From JARFQH01 sp963825595 (GTDB taxonomy: Bacteria > Desulfobacterota > Desulfobacteria > Desulfobacterales > SG8-13): a DNA stretch of 64,000 bases. The stretch covers positions 8,741 to 72,740 of the forward strand of contig CAWGUE010000020.1 in the NCBI GenBank assembly GCA_963825595.1. Reading direction: 5' to 3'. The translations under genes were made by a program, and so were the position numbers. Of the stretch, positions 1 to 8,652 are shown one piece after another (position 1 is the first letter of the stretch; each line of letters begins with the position of its first letter). The notes below the pieces were generated by a model that worked only from the letters and a program-made list of their open reading frames with translations, did no database searches and was not told where the DNA came from.

Positions 1-125
1 GTCGCCTCAACGGCGGATCGCCTGCGCTTTGTTATACATCCTCCGCCTTTTCTCGGGCGTGCATAGTATCTCGTCAAAGTAGAGTCCTATCAATGAATCT
101 CCGGAGGATGACAGACTATAGAGTA

Positions 126-171
126 AAAGAGCGATAAGGCCCGCAACATATCGGTTGCAAAGCCTTATCGC
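126..171 (-). terminator. Intrinsic terminator of the His/Tyr-rich protein gene
   Basis: GCGATAAGGC at 131-140 pairs perfectly with GCCTTATCGC at 162-171, and an inner GCAAC/GTTGC stem (143-147 with 154-158) extends the hairpin. Read on the minus strand it is followed by TCTTTTACTC, a modest U-rich tail. It lies about 40 bases beyond the stop codon at 211. The fold is seen in the sequence; termination is inferred. Confidence 0.7.
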
Positions 172-210
172 GTCCTGAAGTTTGCGCCGTTAAAGTGCGC
201 TGGGTGTATC

Positions 211-633
211 TCAATGGCCGGCGACACCGAATGAAAAAGCCACCCTGGGGTCATATGAGCTGAATCCGAAAGAAAAACTGTTGTATGCTGGATACCCATA
301 GCTTCGCTGGTAGTAATGGTGATGATGCTTATTTACCACCGGTGGACGGTGATGGTAGTATCTCCTGTGTTGCCTATAATTATGCTTCGGGCCGTAGTGC
401 TTCCCGTAATATCTCTGGCCGTAATGTCTTCCCTGACCTCTGGGCGGAGCGTGTTTTTTATAGTGGTTGCCTTGACCATAGCGCTGGTGCCGATCGATTT
501 TTTGGTGAACATTGTTTTTGTTCACTTGCTTTTGATTGCGATCGCCGTGTCGGTCTTTCGCCAGCGCCGTACCCGCACCCAAGAAAATCAGTGTAACCAG
601 TATTGTCAATAGTTTCATAAAGTTCGTCTTCAT
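211..633 (-). CDS. His/Tyr/Arg-rich exported protein of unknown function
   Basis: A 140-residue protein with a clear signal peptide (Lys near the start, hydrophobic stretch, cleavage expected after ALA at about residue 25). The mature part is low in complexity and rich in His, Tyr, Arg, Lys and Gln, with clusters such as HKHHHHYYQRSYGYP, and has a C-terminal FSFGFSS/AFSFGV segment. The His clusters could bind metal, but no known domain is visible, so function is unassigned. A purine-rich GAAAGGAG-type site precedes the ATG and an intrinsic terminator follows the gene. It appears monocistronic. The basic composition suggests a periplasmic or outer-surface location (inference). Confidence 0.7.
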   Translation of the reverse strand: MKTNFMKLLTILVTLIFLGAGTALAKDRHGDRNQKQVNKNNVHQKIDRHQRYGQGNHYKKHAPPRGQGRHYGQRYYGKHYGPKHNYRQHRRYYHHRPPVVNKHHHHYYQRSYGYPAYNSFSFGFSSYDPRVAFSFGVAGH

Positions 634-807
634 GGCAGTCTCCTTTCTTTTAGGATTTGCTTAGTTAGACGAAACAGGGGCATAGAAAGTTTACGAAAAA
701 GATACTGCCTTTTCACCGATGGCCTTCTTTCCTCGTCATTTCACGGGTATCGAGTGATCACGACCATCACGAAAACACCGGTGTCTTGAGGGCATTCCAC
801 CCCACTG

Positions 808-2688
808 TCATCCGTTTTCGAGCCAGGCGACATGACCGTCCGGTCGAATGACCACCGCGAAGCGGGCCGGAAGAAAAGAGGGAATATCTTCGCCCGACGC
901 GAAAACCACATCGCCGGGCATGCCGTTGGCGTCGGAAAGGCGAATTGTTTTCATAGGGGTAAACTTTTTCAGCAGTTGCCTTTCATATATCTTCACGCGA
1001 CTTTGCGGCACGTCGAAGATTAGAAGAACATGAAACGTTCGGCCTTCCGTTTCTCGGGCCCTGGCCGTCAAGTCAAGCGATGAAAACTTTTGATTGTGTT
1101 TTCCAACGGAGTCTGCGAGCCAAAGGTGGGGTAGACGCTGACCGACGGTCAGCCTGGGACTGAAACCGGCCGAATCGACGGGGTCCGTTTCAGTTTCCTT
1201 TGATTTTTCCAGAAATCCACTTCGGTAGATCGATCCGAGATCGAGCTGTGGGAACCGCATGGACAGCGTCTTTTTGGGATCGGAAAATATTGCTTTCAAG
1301 TCCTGGCGGCGGATATTTGCGACGATATTGTCCTTTTTCAGCAACTTAACTTGGGCGAGTCCGATTCGTAAGGCGGTATCGAATATTTTGCGGCGCAAAA
1401 ATCCTGGAAGGGGCGTCCAGCGCACGGCCAGATCGAGAAGCTTGACGGCCCCGGGTTCAAGGCCGATGGCCGCCGGAACCGTCGTGGTGATATGATAATT
1501 TTTTAGGCTGGTTTCAATGCAGCTTTCGGCAACGGGGCGTCGCTCCTCTTCGTACGAATCGAGCAGCGGGGCGACGATCTCCGGGCGATCCTCCTTTCCG
1601 AGTTGCAGAGCGAGGGCCAGTTTCCACATTAAATTATGGGCATCGGCAATTCCGCTGTTTAGCCCGAAACCTCCAGCCGGCAGCATTTGGTGCGCCGCAT
1701 CGCCCAGTAAAAAACAGCGGCCGCCTGAAGAACGATAGCGTTGGGCATTCCAGGCGCTCAAGCGCCAGGGACGGATGCTTCGGATGTCGACCGCGACAGG
1801 GCGCCCGACGAGCTGGTGAATGATGGCCCTGCACCTTTCATCCGAATAGTTCGCGGCTTCCTGATGAGGGGGAAAATACGGCAACTGAAGTACGAATTCA
1901 CCACGATCGAGGGAGTGGCTGACGATAACGCCAATAGCCTGTGGCGAATATACGAAGTAGAGCATGCCCGTTATGGTGCGGCGGATTGTGTCGGAAAGTT
2001 CCGGGCTGATAAAGTGGACGTTGATCAGATTCTGCAGTACATCGGTCTTCCTGTCCCGGGATATATTCAGCTGTGCGCGCGCTTCACTGTGGGCGCCGTC
2101 GGCACAGACGGCATAGCGGCATGTTTTTGTTTCACTTTGACCGGTCCGGACGTCGGTGAGGGTCACTTCGACCCCGTGTTCTGATTCAGCAACCGCGGCG
2201 TGCCGGCCTTCCAACAAACAACAAAAAGAACTCTTGATAGCAGCGCTACGAAGGGGTTGCTCCAGCTCGTTCTGCGGCAGGTTGCATTCCCAGGTGGGAC
2301 TGATGCGATGATCCGGTCCGTCCGCGAAATGATCGACCGCTCCCAATAGAGAACTGCGCCGGGAATCACTGCCGCCGATTTTTTCTGGAAGATCGGCCAC
2401 GTTCGTGCAGTAAACGTAGCGCCGCCACTCATCCAGTGGTGCTCCCCGACGGCGGATCTCTCGTTCCAGTCCGTTCAACCCGCGAAAAACTTCCATCGAC
2501 CGGCAGCTGATGAAGTGGGCCTGGGGATGAGCCGTAGGTTCCAAGCGCTGCTCGATCACCAGGTGTTTGACGCCATAACGGCTTAATAACAGCGACGCTG
2601 TCAGGCCCACCGGTCCGGCGCCGATGATGATGACATCGACGGCTCCATCGTTTTCATCAATTGATGCGCGCTGATTGTTTGGTTGCAT
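808..2688 (-). CDS. FAD-dependent aromatic-ring monooxygenase (PheA/TfdB/MhpA type)
   Basis: A 626-residue flavoprotein hydroxylase of the phenol 2-monooxygenase / 3-(3-hydroxyphenyl)propionate hydroxylase group. The N-terminus has the Rossmann motif IIGAGPVGLTASLLL (about 21-35). A central DGAHSEAR motif (about 197) corresponds to the conserved DG motif binding FAD and NADPH. The second FAD motif is GDAAHQMLPAGGFGLNSG (about 330-347). The last 100 or so residues fit the thioredoxin-like C-terminal domain of this family. Such enzymes insert one oxygen atom into phenolic substrates using NAD(P)H and O2, which is unexpected if the host is a strict anaerobe. The substrate cannot be told. No strong Shine-Dalgarno sequence is seen before the ATG. 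The gene stands alone. Confidence 0.88.
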   Translation of the reverse strand: MQPNNQRASIDENDGAVDVIIIGAGPVGLTASLLLSRYGVKHLVIEQRLEPTAHPQAHFISCRSMEVFRGLNGLEREIRRRGAPLDEWRRYVYCTNVADLPEKIGGSDSRRSSLLGAVDHFADGPDHRISPTWECNLPQNELEQPLRSAAIKSSFCCLLEGRHAAVAESEHGVEVTLTDVRTGQSETKTCRYAVCADGAHSEARAQLNISRDRKTDVLQNLINVHFISPELSDTIRRTITGMLYFVYSPQAIGVIVSHSLDRGEFVLQLPYFPPHQEAANYSDERCRAIIHQLVGRPVAVDIRSIRPWRLSAWNAQRYRSSGGRCFLLGDAAHQMLPAGGFGLNSGIADAHNLMWKLALALQLGKEDRPEIVAPLLDSYEEERRPVAESCIETSLKNYHITTTVPAAIGLEPGAVKLLDLAVRWTPLPGFLRRKIFDTALRIGLAQVKLLKKDNIVANIRRQDLKAIFSDPKKTLSMRFPQLDLGSIYRSGFLEKSKETETDPVDSAGFSPRLTVGQRLPHLWLADSVGKHNQKFSSLDLTARARETEGRTFHVLLIFDVPQSRVKIYERQLLKKFTPMKTIRLSDANGMPGDVVFASGEDIPSFLPARFAVVIRPDGHVAWLENG

Positions 2689-2814
2689 GGTGGTGTTTCA
2701 GCATCTATCGAGTGACTTTAAATGTGCGTTTTTTTCGTCGGCCTGCAATATAGATACATGTTAAGATGGGTCGTCGCCATTACGCGCTGCGGGTGCCGTA
2801 TCGCAGCCGGACCG

Positions 2815-3048
2815 CTATGATAATTTGGCATCATATTTTTCTACCGGCACGCCTTTCTTAATCAGCTTCTGAAGGATGTCATTCAATTGATTTTGGCTGC
2901 AATCATCGATTCGAAATACTTTTTCACCACCATCGACGAACATCAACCTGAGATCGCCTTTGGCATCCAGATAAGCCTTGCGGATATAATCGCGGTTGAG
3001 CCAGGGTTCGAAAACTTCCATAAAATTATTCAAACTGCAGGATTCCAT
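2815..3048 (-). CDS. Small conserved-looking protein of unknown function
   Basis: A 77-residue soluble protein with alternating strand and helix propensity (RDYIRKAYLDAKGDLRLMFVDGGE, then DDCSQNQLNDILQKLIKKG split over about 20-65). GGGAG lies eight bases before the ATG, which supports the start and real coding. No domain recognised. It is transcribed in the same direction as the monooxygenase gene, 126 bases upstream of it, but no link is evident. It contains two cysteines (residues 4 and 50), not a metal motif. Confidence 0.6.
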   Translation of the reverse strand: MESCSLNNFMEVFEPWLNRDYIRKAYLDAKGDLRLMFVDGGEKVFRIDDCSQNQLNDILQKLIKKGVPVEKYDAKLS

Positions 3049-3253
3049 TATAGATACTCCCTGATGAATGGTTGAACTTTAAGCGACGCTGCTTTAGGAC
3101 CTGAGTGTGACCACTGCCTCGAAGGTTGTCAAGAATTTAGAAAATGTCCCTGCGGGAATTGTCCGTATTGTTTTCGCTGTTGCATCTTCACTGGTATTTT
3201 GAAAAGGTCTTTTCTCCGGTAACAATATTCGACGTTCATATTCGGGAGGCGGA

Positions 3254-4468
3254 TTGAAAACGCGGTACTTCTACGGCTACAACATTGTTGCGGCCGGATT
3301 TCTCGTTCAAGCCGTGTGCATTGGTGCCATGTTTACATACGGCGTCTTTTTCAAGGAGTTCCAGACGGCGTTCGGGTGGTCACGGGCGTTGATTTCAGGC
3401 GCCTCATCATTGGCATTCCTGGTAATGGGCGCTGTCGGAATTCTTGCCGGAACCCTCAATGACCGGATCGGCCCCAGGATCATCATCACCGTATCGGGGG
3501 CTTGCCTGGGACTCGGTTATATGCTCATGTCGCGCCTGGAACTGCCCTGGCAGCTTTACCTGCTTTATGGCGGACTCGTCGGCATCGGGTTCAGCACCCA
3601 CGATGTCATCACGCTGTCCACGGTTGCCCGCTGGTTCGTCATCCGTCGCGGTATGATGTCGGGTCTCGTAAAGGTAGGCACCGGCGCCGGGCAGCTCCTG
3701 GTACCGTTGGTTGCCACGGGTCTCATCGCGTCCTTCGGCTGGCGCCTCGCCTACCTGATCATCGGAGCCGTGTCCCTGGTGGCTTTAGTGGCCGTAGCTC
3801 AGTTGATGAAACGTGACCCGCAGGGGATCGGCCAGATGCCCGATGGGGGGCACCATCGCGCCCGGCGCACAACCCTTTCCGAGACCCCAAATCTGCCATT
3901 GCGCGCTGCGGCCCGCACCTTACAGTTCTGGACCCTTTGCATCGCCGAATTTGCCATCTTCTTCTGCCTGCTGACCACCATCGTCCACATCGTACCGCAC
4001 GCGCAAGACCGGGGGCTGGGGCCGACCATTTCTGCGGCCGTACTCTCGACCATCGGTGGTGTGAGCATGCTGGGTAGGATCGTAATGGGGACGGCCAGCG
4101 ACGGGATCGGCGGGAAACGATCGCTGATCATCTGTTTCATTATCTTGATCGGCAGCCTGGGTTGGCTGCAGGTGGCTGATAGTGCGTGGATGCTGTTCAC
4201 TTTTGCCGTCATATACGGGTTCGCCCATGGGGGTCTCTTCACCGTCATGTCACCCACCGTCGCCGAGCTTTTCGGAACCGGCTCGCACGGACTGCTCTTC
4301 GGTATGGTCCTTTTCAGTGGCACCGTCGGCGGTTCGGTCGGCCCTTTGATGACCGGGTACATTTTCGATCTCACCGGAAGCTACCAGGCGGCGTTCGTTG
4401 TCCTGACCGCCTTGGCCATCATGGGACTTGTACTGATTATCCTGCTGCGCCCACCGAATGCGGGTTAA
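3254..4468 (+). CDS. Major facilitator superfamily transporter (OxlT/monocarboxylate-like)
   Basis: A 404-residue, 12-helix membrane protein. The opening (YFYGYNIVAAGF, then FGVFF-like and FGWSRA) is the hallmark of the oxalate:formate antiporter / monocarboxylate branch of the MFS. The loop-2 signature appears as GTLNDRIGPR (about 66-75), and its second-half counterpart as GTASDGIGGKR (about 280). The start is a TTG at 3254, chosen because GGGAGGCGG lies just upstream and no ATG precedes the first helix. Likely substrate is a small organic acid, by family only. The metallophosphoesterase gene follows 54 bases downstream on the same strand and may be cotranscribed. Confidence 0.87.
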   Translation: MKTRYFYGYNIVAAGFLVQAVCIGAMFTYGVFFKEFQTAFGWSRALISGASSLAFLVMGAVGILAGTLNDRIGPRIIITVSGACLGLGYMLMSRLELPWQLYLLYGGLVGIGFSTHDVITLSTVARWFVIRRGMMSGLVKVGTGAGQLLVPLVATGLIASFGWRLAYLIIGAVSLVALVAVAQLMKRDPQGIGQMPDGGHHRARRTTLSETPNLPLRAAARTLQFWTLCIAEFAIFFCLLTTIVHIVPHAQDRGLGPTISAAVLSTIGGVSMLGRIVMGTASDGIGGKRSLIICFIILIGSLGWLQVADSAWMLFTFAVIYGFAHGGLFTVMSPTVAELFGTGSHGLLFGMVLFSGTVGGSVGPLMTGYIFDLTGSYQAAFVVLTALAIMGLVLIILLRPPNAG

Positions 4469-4522
4469 CCCCGGGTGATATAGCCGGGACAGTATAGGCC
4501 TCTCACGGAGGAACTTACTCGC

Positions 4523-5665
4523 TTGTTTTTTATCGCCTTTTTCAGTCTATATTGCGGACTTCACCTGCTTGCCTTTTTTAAACTCCAGCGTGCCCTGGTT
4601 ATGGGTCCGACGACATTGGCCGCGGTCGGGTTGTGGATGACACTGATGGTGTTCGCGCCGGCTCTGGTGCGCATCCTGGAGCGACACCAGAAGCCCGCAA
4701 ATGCGAGAGCCCTGGCGCATGTCGGATACCTGTGGATGGCCCTCCTGTTTCTGTTCGTATCGGCGAGCCTGGTGATCGATGGTGTCCGGATGCTGCTGTG
4801 GACGTTCAACAAGCTTCCCGGTCATGATTTTGTTGTACCCACCCCGGCGCCAAGGCAGCGTTTTTATTTATCCCTGATCATTTCAGCGGGGGCCACAGCT
4901 TACGGGTTCTTCGACGCATTGCGCATACGGTCGGAGAACCTCACCATCCGCACGGCTAAACTACCGGCCGTAATCGATCGGTTCACCATTGTACAGATAT
5001 CGGATGTCCATCTCGGGCTGATGGTAGGTAAAAGACGTCTGGCGAGAATTCTCAAGCGGGTAGAGGATGCCGGTCCGGATATGCTGGTCTCGACCGGCGA
5101 TCTGGTTGACGGCCAGCTCAGCGATCGGGATGATCTTGCCCAAATGATCCGCCGAATTCCAACACCACATGGCAAGTTTGCCGTCACGGGGAACCACGAG
5201 TTTTATGCCGGTATTACGGCCGCCCTTGAATTCACGACCGCAGCCGGTTTTACCGTTTTGCACGGTGAAAGTAGAAATGCGGAAGGAGTGTTGACTGTTG
5301 TCGGGGTAGACGATCCGACTGGAACACATTATGGCTTTTCCGGAAGTGTCAGTGAAAAAGTTCCGCTAACCGGGCTGGATAACGAAAAATTCATTTTGCT
5401 GCTCAAGCATCGACCGGTACCGGCAGCGGGAATTGAAAGTCTGTTTGACCTGCAGCTATCGGGTCATACTCATAAAGGCCAGATGTTTCCATTCAGCCTG
5501 ATCGTCGACAGAATCTACCCTATATCCGCCGGTTTGCATGTTCTCGGTAATAATCAGCGCTTATACGTCAGCAGGGGAACGGGCACATGGGGTCCACCGG
5601 TGCGATTTTTGTCGCCACCAGAGGTGACAGTCATCGAACTTCGCGGAGATAGCGACTCAAGATGA
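4523..5665 (+). CDS. Membrane-anchored metallophosphoesterase (YkuE/YaeI-like)
   Basis: A 380-residue protein with three or four N-terminal membrane segments (to about residue 130) and a calcineurin-like phosphoesterase domain. Metal-ligand motifs are visible in order: QISDVHLG (about 157-164), STGDLVDG (about 191), TGNHEFYAG (about 221-229) and LSGHTHKGQ (about 312-320). This order is typical of the YkuE-type enzymes. YaeI acts on UDP-2,3-diacylglucosamine-like lipids in some bacteria, but the substrate here is unknown. The TTG start follows CGGAGG with good spacing. It lies just downstream of the MFS gene, and a hairpin follows the stop. Confidence 0.85.
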   Translation: MFFIAFFSLYCGLHLLAFFKLQRALVMGPTTLAAVGLWMTLMVFAPALVRILERHQKPANARALAHVGYLWMALLFLFVSASLVIDGVRMLLWTFNKLPGHDFVVPTPAPRQRFYLSLIISAGATAYGFFDALRIRSENLTIRTAKLPAVIDRFTIVQISDVHLGLMVGKRRLARILKRVEDAGPDMLVSTGDLVDGQLSDRDDLAQMIRRIPTPHGKFAVTGNHEFYAGITAALEFTTAAGFTVLHGESRNAEGVLTVVGVDDPTGTHYGFSGSVSEKVPLTGLDNEKFILLLKHRPVPAAGIESLFDLQLSGHTHKGQMFPFSLIVDRIYPISAGLHVLGNNQRLYVSRGTGTWGPPVRFLSPPEVTVIELRGDSDSR

Positions 5666-5695
5666 TCAGCGTCTTGTCATGCATCAACAATAGCT

Positions 5696-5722
5696 AAGCC
5701 CGTCAAAGATATCGACGGGCTT
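5696..5722. terminator. Hairpin between convergent genes
   Basis: AAGCCCGTC (5696-5704) pairs perfectly with GACGGGCTT (5714-5722) around a nine-base loop. It sits 30 bases after the phosphoesterase stop and before the convergent flagellin-IN gene end. There is no immediate T-run; a T6 tract occurs about 20 bases on, in an AT-rich stretch. It may be a weak bidirectional terminator. Confidence 0.5.
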
Positions 5723-5800
5723 GCAGTGGATGTCAATAAAACGTTTTTTAATAATTATCTTAATTTTGTCATTCTGAGAATATGTAAAGATCGAATTGGG

Positions 5801-7900
5801 TTAAACAAACGTATCCAGATACAGGCCGGTCGATCCTACCTCGATTTCCAACCTGGAGGCCGCACTGGTCGTTGCGGCATGAAGCCGGGTAAACAATCCG
5901 TCGGGCTCTGTTCCGAAAAGACCTTGTTGGACGCCCGCCCGCCCCTCCGGATGGCTGACGGCAGCTTCGAAGAGACGCTGATCATCCCCCGAAAAATTAA
6001 AAATATTCTTATCCTTATCGCCAAAATCGAAGCGGATACCGAAGTCGGTTTTGAAGCGAGGCCCTTCCGAATCAAACCATGTGTTTACGGCGTCACGGAT
6101 GTCCTGTCGCACTGCAGCAGTCACAGCAGAGGGTGGTGACGTAAATTCCGGATCGTTGAACATCGCATTCAAGGATCCGGCCACCATTCTGACCAGTGTG
6201 CCAAGGATTTTGGCATCCGGGGCTGCGGCGCTCGATTCGCCTGATTCCGACTTACTTCCTCCGGAGTCGAAGTTTTTGAGATATTCGGCCATGAAACCCG
6301 GCGTGTTGACAACATCCACGGCACCGGCCTGCAGGAGGTCTTTTTCTGAATTGTAAGTCCCGTCCGATATCCCCAAAGCCGGAAAAAAATTCGTGGTGCC
6401 GCTGTCCAGAAACAGTTGCCGGTCCAGGTATTCAGAACGCAGGGAGACGCGCCCGGAGTTGTCATTGAAAGCGGCAAAAACGTCGCCGCCGGAACCCGAA
6501 ATGCGATCGAGAACATCGTTCAGCGAATCCGTTTCCACATCGATGGCGACGGATATATTGTTGACGCTGATGCTGCCGCTTTGGATGGAAGAGAATCGGG
6601 TCACCTCCGCCAAGGGCATCTCGGTATCGGGATCCTTTCCGGGGATCGCCGAAGCGCTATCGAGTTTGACTGCTGCAAGAAAACCCGATGTGTCGTCGCT
6701 CAAAACGATGTCGTGTGCCGATCCGCTTGTTTTCTGAGTCAGCAGAACTTTTTCTGTGGCCGCATCGAATGTCGCCGTGACTCCGGCATCGGATTGGCTG
6801 ATCCTTTCCAGAACGGTGTTGATCGAATCGTCGGCCTGAACGGCGATCTCGACGCCATTGATCTCGAAAAAACCGTCCGCCACACTCAACCCGGGCTCCA
6901 GGTTCGGATCGTTCTCGCGAACACCGTTCAATGGTCTATCCGGGTCCACGGCACTTCCCACGCTGTCGAAAATCTCCACGGAAAAAGTCGTTTCCTTCAC
7001 AAGATTTCCTTCGCCCAACTGCAGGGTGATGCCGTTGGACAGCGTGTATGTCTTATCGAAGGCGTCGCCTTTATCAATGTCAATCTTATCGATTTGATTG
7101 TTGTCGGCATCGTAGACCTTGAGCTGGAGGTCATCGACACCATGGGTGCCGCCTCTGCTCACATAGAAGGTAAGAGGGCCGGTACCGTTGGAACCGTCGT
7201 AAACACCGCCGAGTGTCACCAGGTCGGGAGTGGCGCCTGTCCACTCCGGCTCCGTTGGTGAAGAGGACATGGTATCCGCGTCAACATCGATCGTAAAGGT
7301 GTCATTATTATAGACCACACCCTCTCCCAAGGTGAGTACGAGACCGTTTGACAACGTATATTCCCGGTCGATGGCGTGGTTGTCTTTGATGTCAATCTTA
7401 TCGATTTGATTGTTGTCGGCATCGTACACCTTGAGTTGGAGGTCATCGACACCGTGGGTACCACCTTTACTCACTTGGAATGTGAGGGTTCCTGTCCCGT
7501 TAGCCCCGTTGTATGTACCTGCGACCGCGGCCTGTGCCGTCGACCCGATCACCTCCGGCCCGAGCGTCGAAATTGACGTCGGGGTGGCATTGACCTCTTC
7601 GGTTGACGACATGGCGGCGGGGTTGCCGGTCGTATCGAGCGCCAGATCGTTTGCCGATTCGGCTCTGGCGGCGCTGACCACCTGAATGCTTTGCGCTTCG
7701 TGCATGAAGGGCTTGATGGCATCTATGGCCCGACGCATGCGCAGGGCGTGGTGCATGAGGTGAAAGGATTGTTCGGCCCGCTCTGATGCGGGGCCTTGCC
7801 GGCCTGATTTAAGCAGCGCCAGCTGTTTCTTGATGGCATTTATGTATCCGAAACCAAAGCGTTGAAGATCCCAACTGTTTATATTCCCGTTAATCTGCAT
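5801..7900 (-). CDS. Flagellin hook-IN motif protein with internal duplication
   Basis: A 699-residue protein. Residues 1-90 are helical and basic (unlike a signal peptide). Two tandem copies of an about 82-residue module follow (127-208 and 231-312), sharing the identical core DLQLKVYDADNNQIDKIDI. Next come two flagellin-IN-like modules (about 335-405, FFEINGVEIAV then INTVLERISQSDAGVTATF; and about 435-500, ISVNNISVAI then LNDVLDRISGSGG). The acidic C-terminus ends TGLYLDTFV. IN motifs occur in flagellins, hook-associated proteins and FliD caps, so a flagellar or secreted filament role is plausible. The terminal coiled-coil D0 domains of true flagellin are not obvious. A c-di-GMP-type riboswitch and terminator lie directly upstream. 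No other flagellar genes are in the window. Confidence 0.72.
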   Translation of the reverse strand: MQINGNINSWDLQRFGFGYINAIKKQLALLKSGRQGPASERAEQSFHLMHHALRMRRAIDAIKPFMHEAQSIQVVSAARAESANDLALDTTGNPAAMSSTEEVNATPTSISTLGPEVIGSTAQAAVAGTYNGANGTGTLTFQVSKGGTHGVDDLQLKVYDADNNQIDKIDIKDNHAIDREYTLSNGLVLTLGEGVVYNNDTFTIDVDADTMSSSPTEPEWTGATPDLVTLGGVYDGSNGTGPLTFYVSRGGTHGVDDLQLKVYDADNNQIDKIDIDKGDAFDKTYTLSNGITLQLGEGNLVKETTFSVEIFDSVGSAVDPDRPLNGVRENDPNLEPGLSVADGFFEINGVEIAVQADDSINTVLERISQSDAGVTATFDAATEKVLLTQKTSGSAHDIVLSDDTSGFLAAVKLDSASAIPGKDPDTEMPLAEVTRFSSIQSGSISVNNISVAIDVETDSLNDVLDRISGSGGDVFAAFNDNSGRVSLRSEYLDRQLFLDSGTTNFFPALGISDGTYNSEKDLLQAGAVDVVNTPGFMAEYLKNFDSGGSKSESGESSAAAPDAKILGTLVRMVAGSLNAMFNDPEFTSPPSAVTAAVRQDIRDAVNTWFDSEGPRFKTDFGIRFDFGDKDKNIFNFSGDDQRLFEAAVSHPEGRAGVQQGLFGTEPDGLFTRLHAATTSAASRLEIEVGSTGLYLDTFV
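7076..7465 (-). repeat. Near-identical 78-bp intragenic repeat pair
   Basis: The 78 bases at 7076-7153 and 7388-7465 differ at about six positions and encode the same 26 residues. The surrounding module is more diverged. The pattern fits a duplication homogenised by recent gene conversion over its core, inside the flagellin-IN protein gene. Confidence 0.85.
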
Positions 7901-7925
7901 TCTTTCACCTCAAGGCACAGGCGTT

Positions 7926-7964
7926 GAAAAATAAAAGCCGGACCACCTTTGCGGGCGACCCGGC
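7926..7964 (-). terminator. Expression-platform terminator of riboswitch 1
   Basis: On the minus strand GCCGGGTCGCC pairs with GGTGGTCCGGC (eleven pairs including G-U) around a six-base loop, followed by TTTTATTTTTC. It lies between the aptamer and the flagellin-IN gene start at 7900. The layout fits conditional termination by the riboswitch. Confidence 0.8.
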
Positions 7965-7978
7965 CTAATTTGCGACAG

Positions 7979-8059
7979 TCCCAGGCAACCCGGCGATCCG
8001 ATTTTGTCGGACCCGTGGCTTTCCGTCCCCCGATTGCTCGAGGTTTGGCTTTTTCAGGA
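7979..8059 (-). promoter_or_regulatory. GEMM-I (cyclic di-GMP-I) riboswitch-like aptamer 1
   Basis: Read on the minus strand: GAAAAAGCCAAACC, a helix closed by a GCAA (GNRA) tetraloop, GGACGGAAAGCCACGGGTCC, a second hairpin, then CGCCGGGTTGCC, closed by a short UCCUG/UGGGA outer stem. This order matches the GEMM-I fold, in which the GNRA loop docks into a receptor in the second helix. The G just before CCAAACC, thought to read the ligand guanine, is present, which argues for c-di-GMP over cGAMP. The family usually has GCAAACC and ACGCAAAGCC; here the contacting G-C pair appears swapped to C-G. A terminator follows, then the flagellin-IN gene. Confidence 0.8.
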
Positions 8060-8181
8060 TTTGCAATTGTTCCTGAATGGACTATCGGCTCTAAAAAAAA
8101 ATACTTTAGGTTATTTTATGCTCGTTTCCTATTTTTTATCAAAAATCTGACAAAATTTACAAAATATTATGTTTATTTTGT

Positions 8182-8652
8182 TTACTTTTTGATCACCTTG
8201 ACATCGATTTTCTTCAGACTCGTTTTCCCCTTCTTGACACTGATCGTCCAACTGCCGGGTTTGTCGAGCTTATGTTTGTCTACCAGTCGGTATCGGATGG
8301 ATCCCTGTATTTTGTGCGGTGTCAGCAATCGGGGAACACCTTCGTGTGCATATTCGACCATGATGTCGTCATAGACGGCGTCCTTCGGTACAAAAAATTG
8401 CATCCAGACGTTCACTGTTTCACCCATGGGAATGGCATTGGGGTCGAGGTCGTTCTTGCAGTCAAGAGAGTGTATGACCTTACACACCTTGGTGTCGACC
8501 AGCACCGGACCCTCATTTTGACCGGTATAATAATAATCGACGGCATCTTTGAGCGTTTTTGGAGGAGGTGATGCCTCGGCCAGGAATGACTCACCGAAAA
8601 GTAGACTACATATCGAGAGTAAAGGTAGTAAAATGAAAATTTTCTTTGACAT
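8182..8652 (-). CDS. Small exported protein of unknown function
   Basis: A 156-residue protein with a signal peptide (MSKKIFILLPLLSIC, cleavage near AEA at about 26). The start at 8652 is preferred to an upstream ATG because GAAGGGAG precedes it and the signal peptide begins there. The mature part has two cysteines (CKVIHSLDCKND, likely a disulfide) and a C-terminal beta-rich segment (PGSWTISVKKGKTSLKKIDVKV) that resembles an immunoglobulin-like or CARDB-type strand pattern. A periplasmic role is likely. It lies upstream of riboswitch 1 on the same strand but ends before the aptamer begins, so the riboswitch does not control it. Confidence 0.7.
   Translation of the reverse strand: MSKKIFILLPLLSICSLLFGESFLAEASPPPKTLKDAVDYYYTGQNEGPVLVDTKVCKVIHSLDCKNDLDPNAIPMGETVNVWMQFFVPKDAVYDDIMVEYAHEGVPRLLTPHKIQGSIRYRLVDKHKLDKPGSWTISVKKGKTSLKKIDVKVIKK

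Noticed and set aside
6416..7261. 281-residue open frame on the plus strand
   Set aside because: Antisense to the flagellin-IN gene; repeats of valine/isoleucine codons come from the duplicated module.
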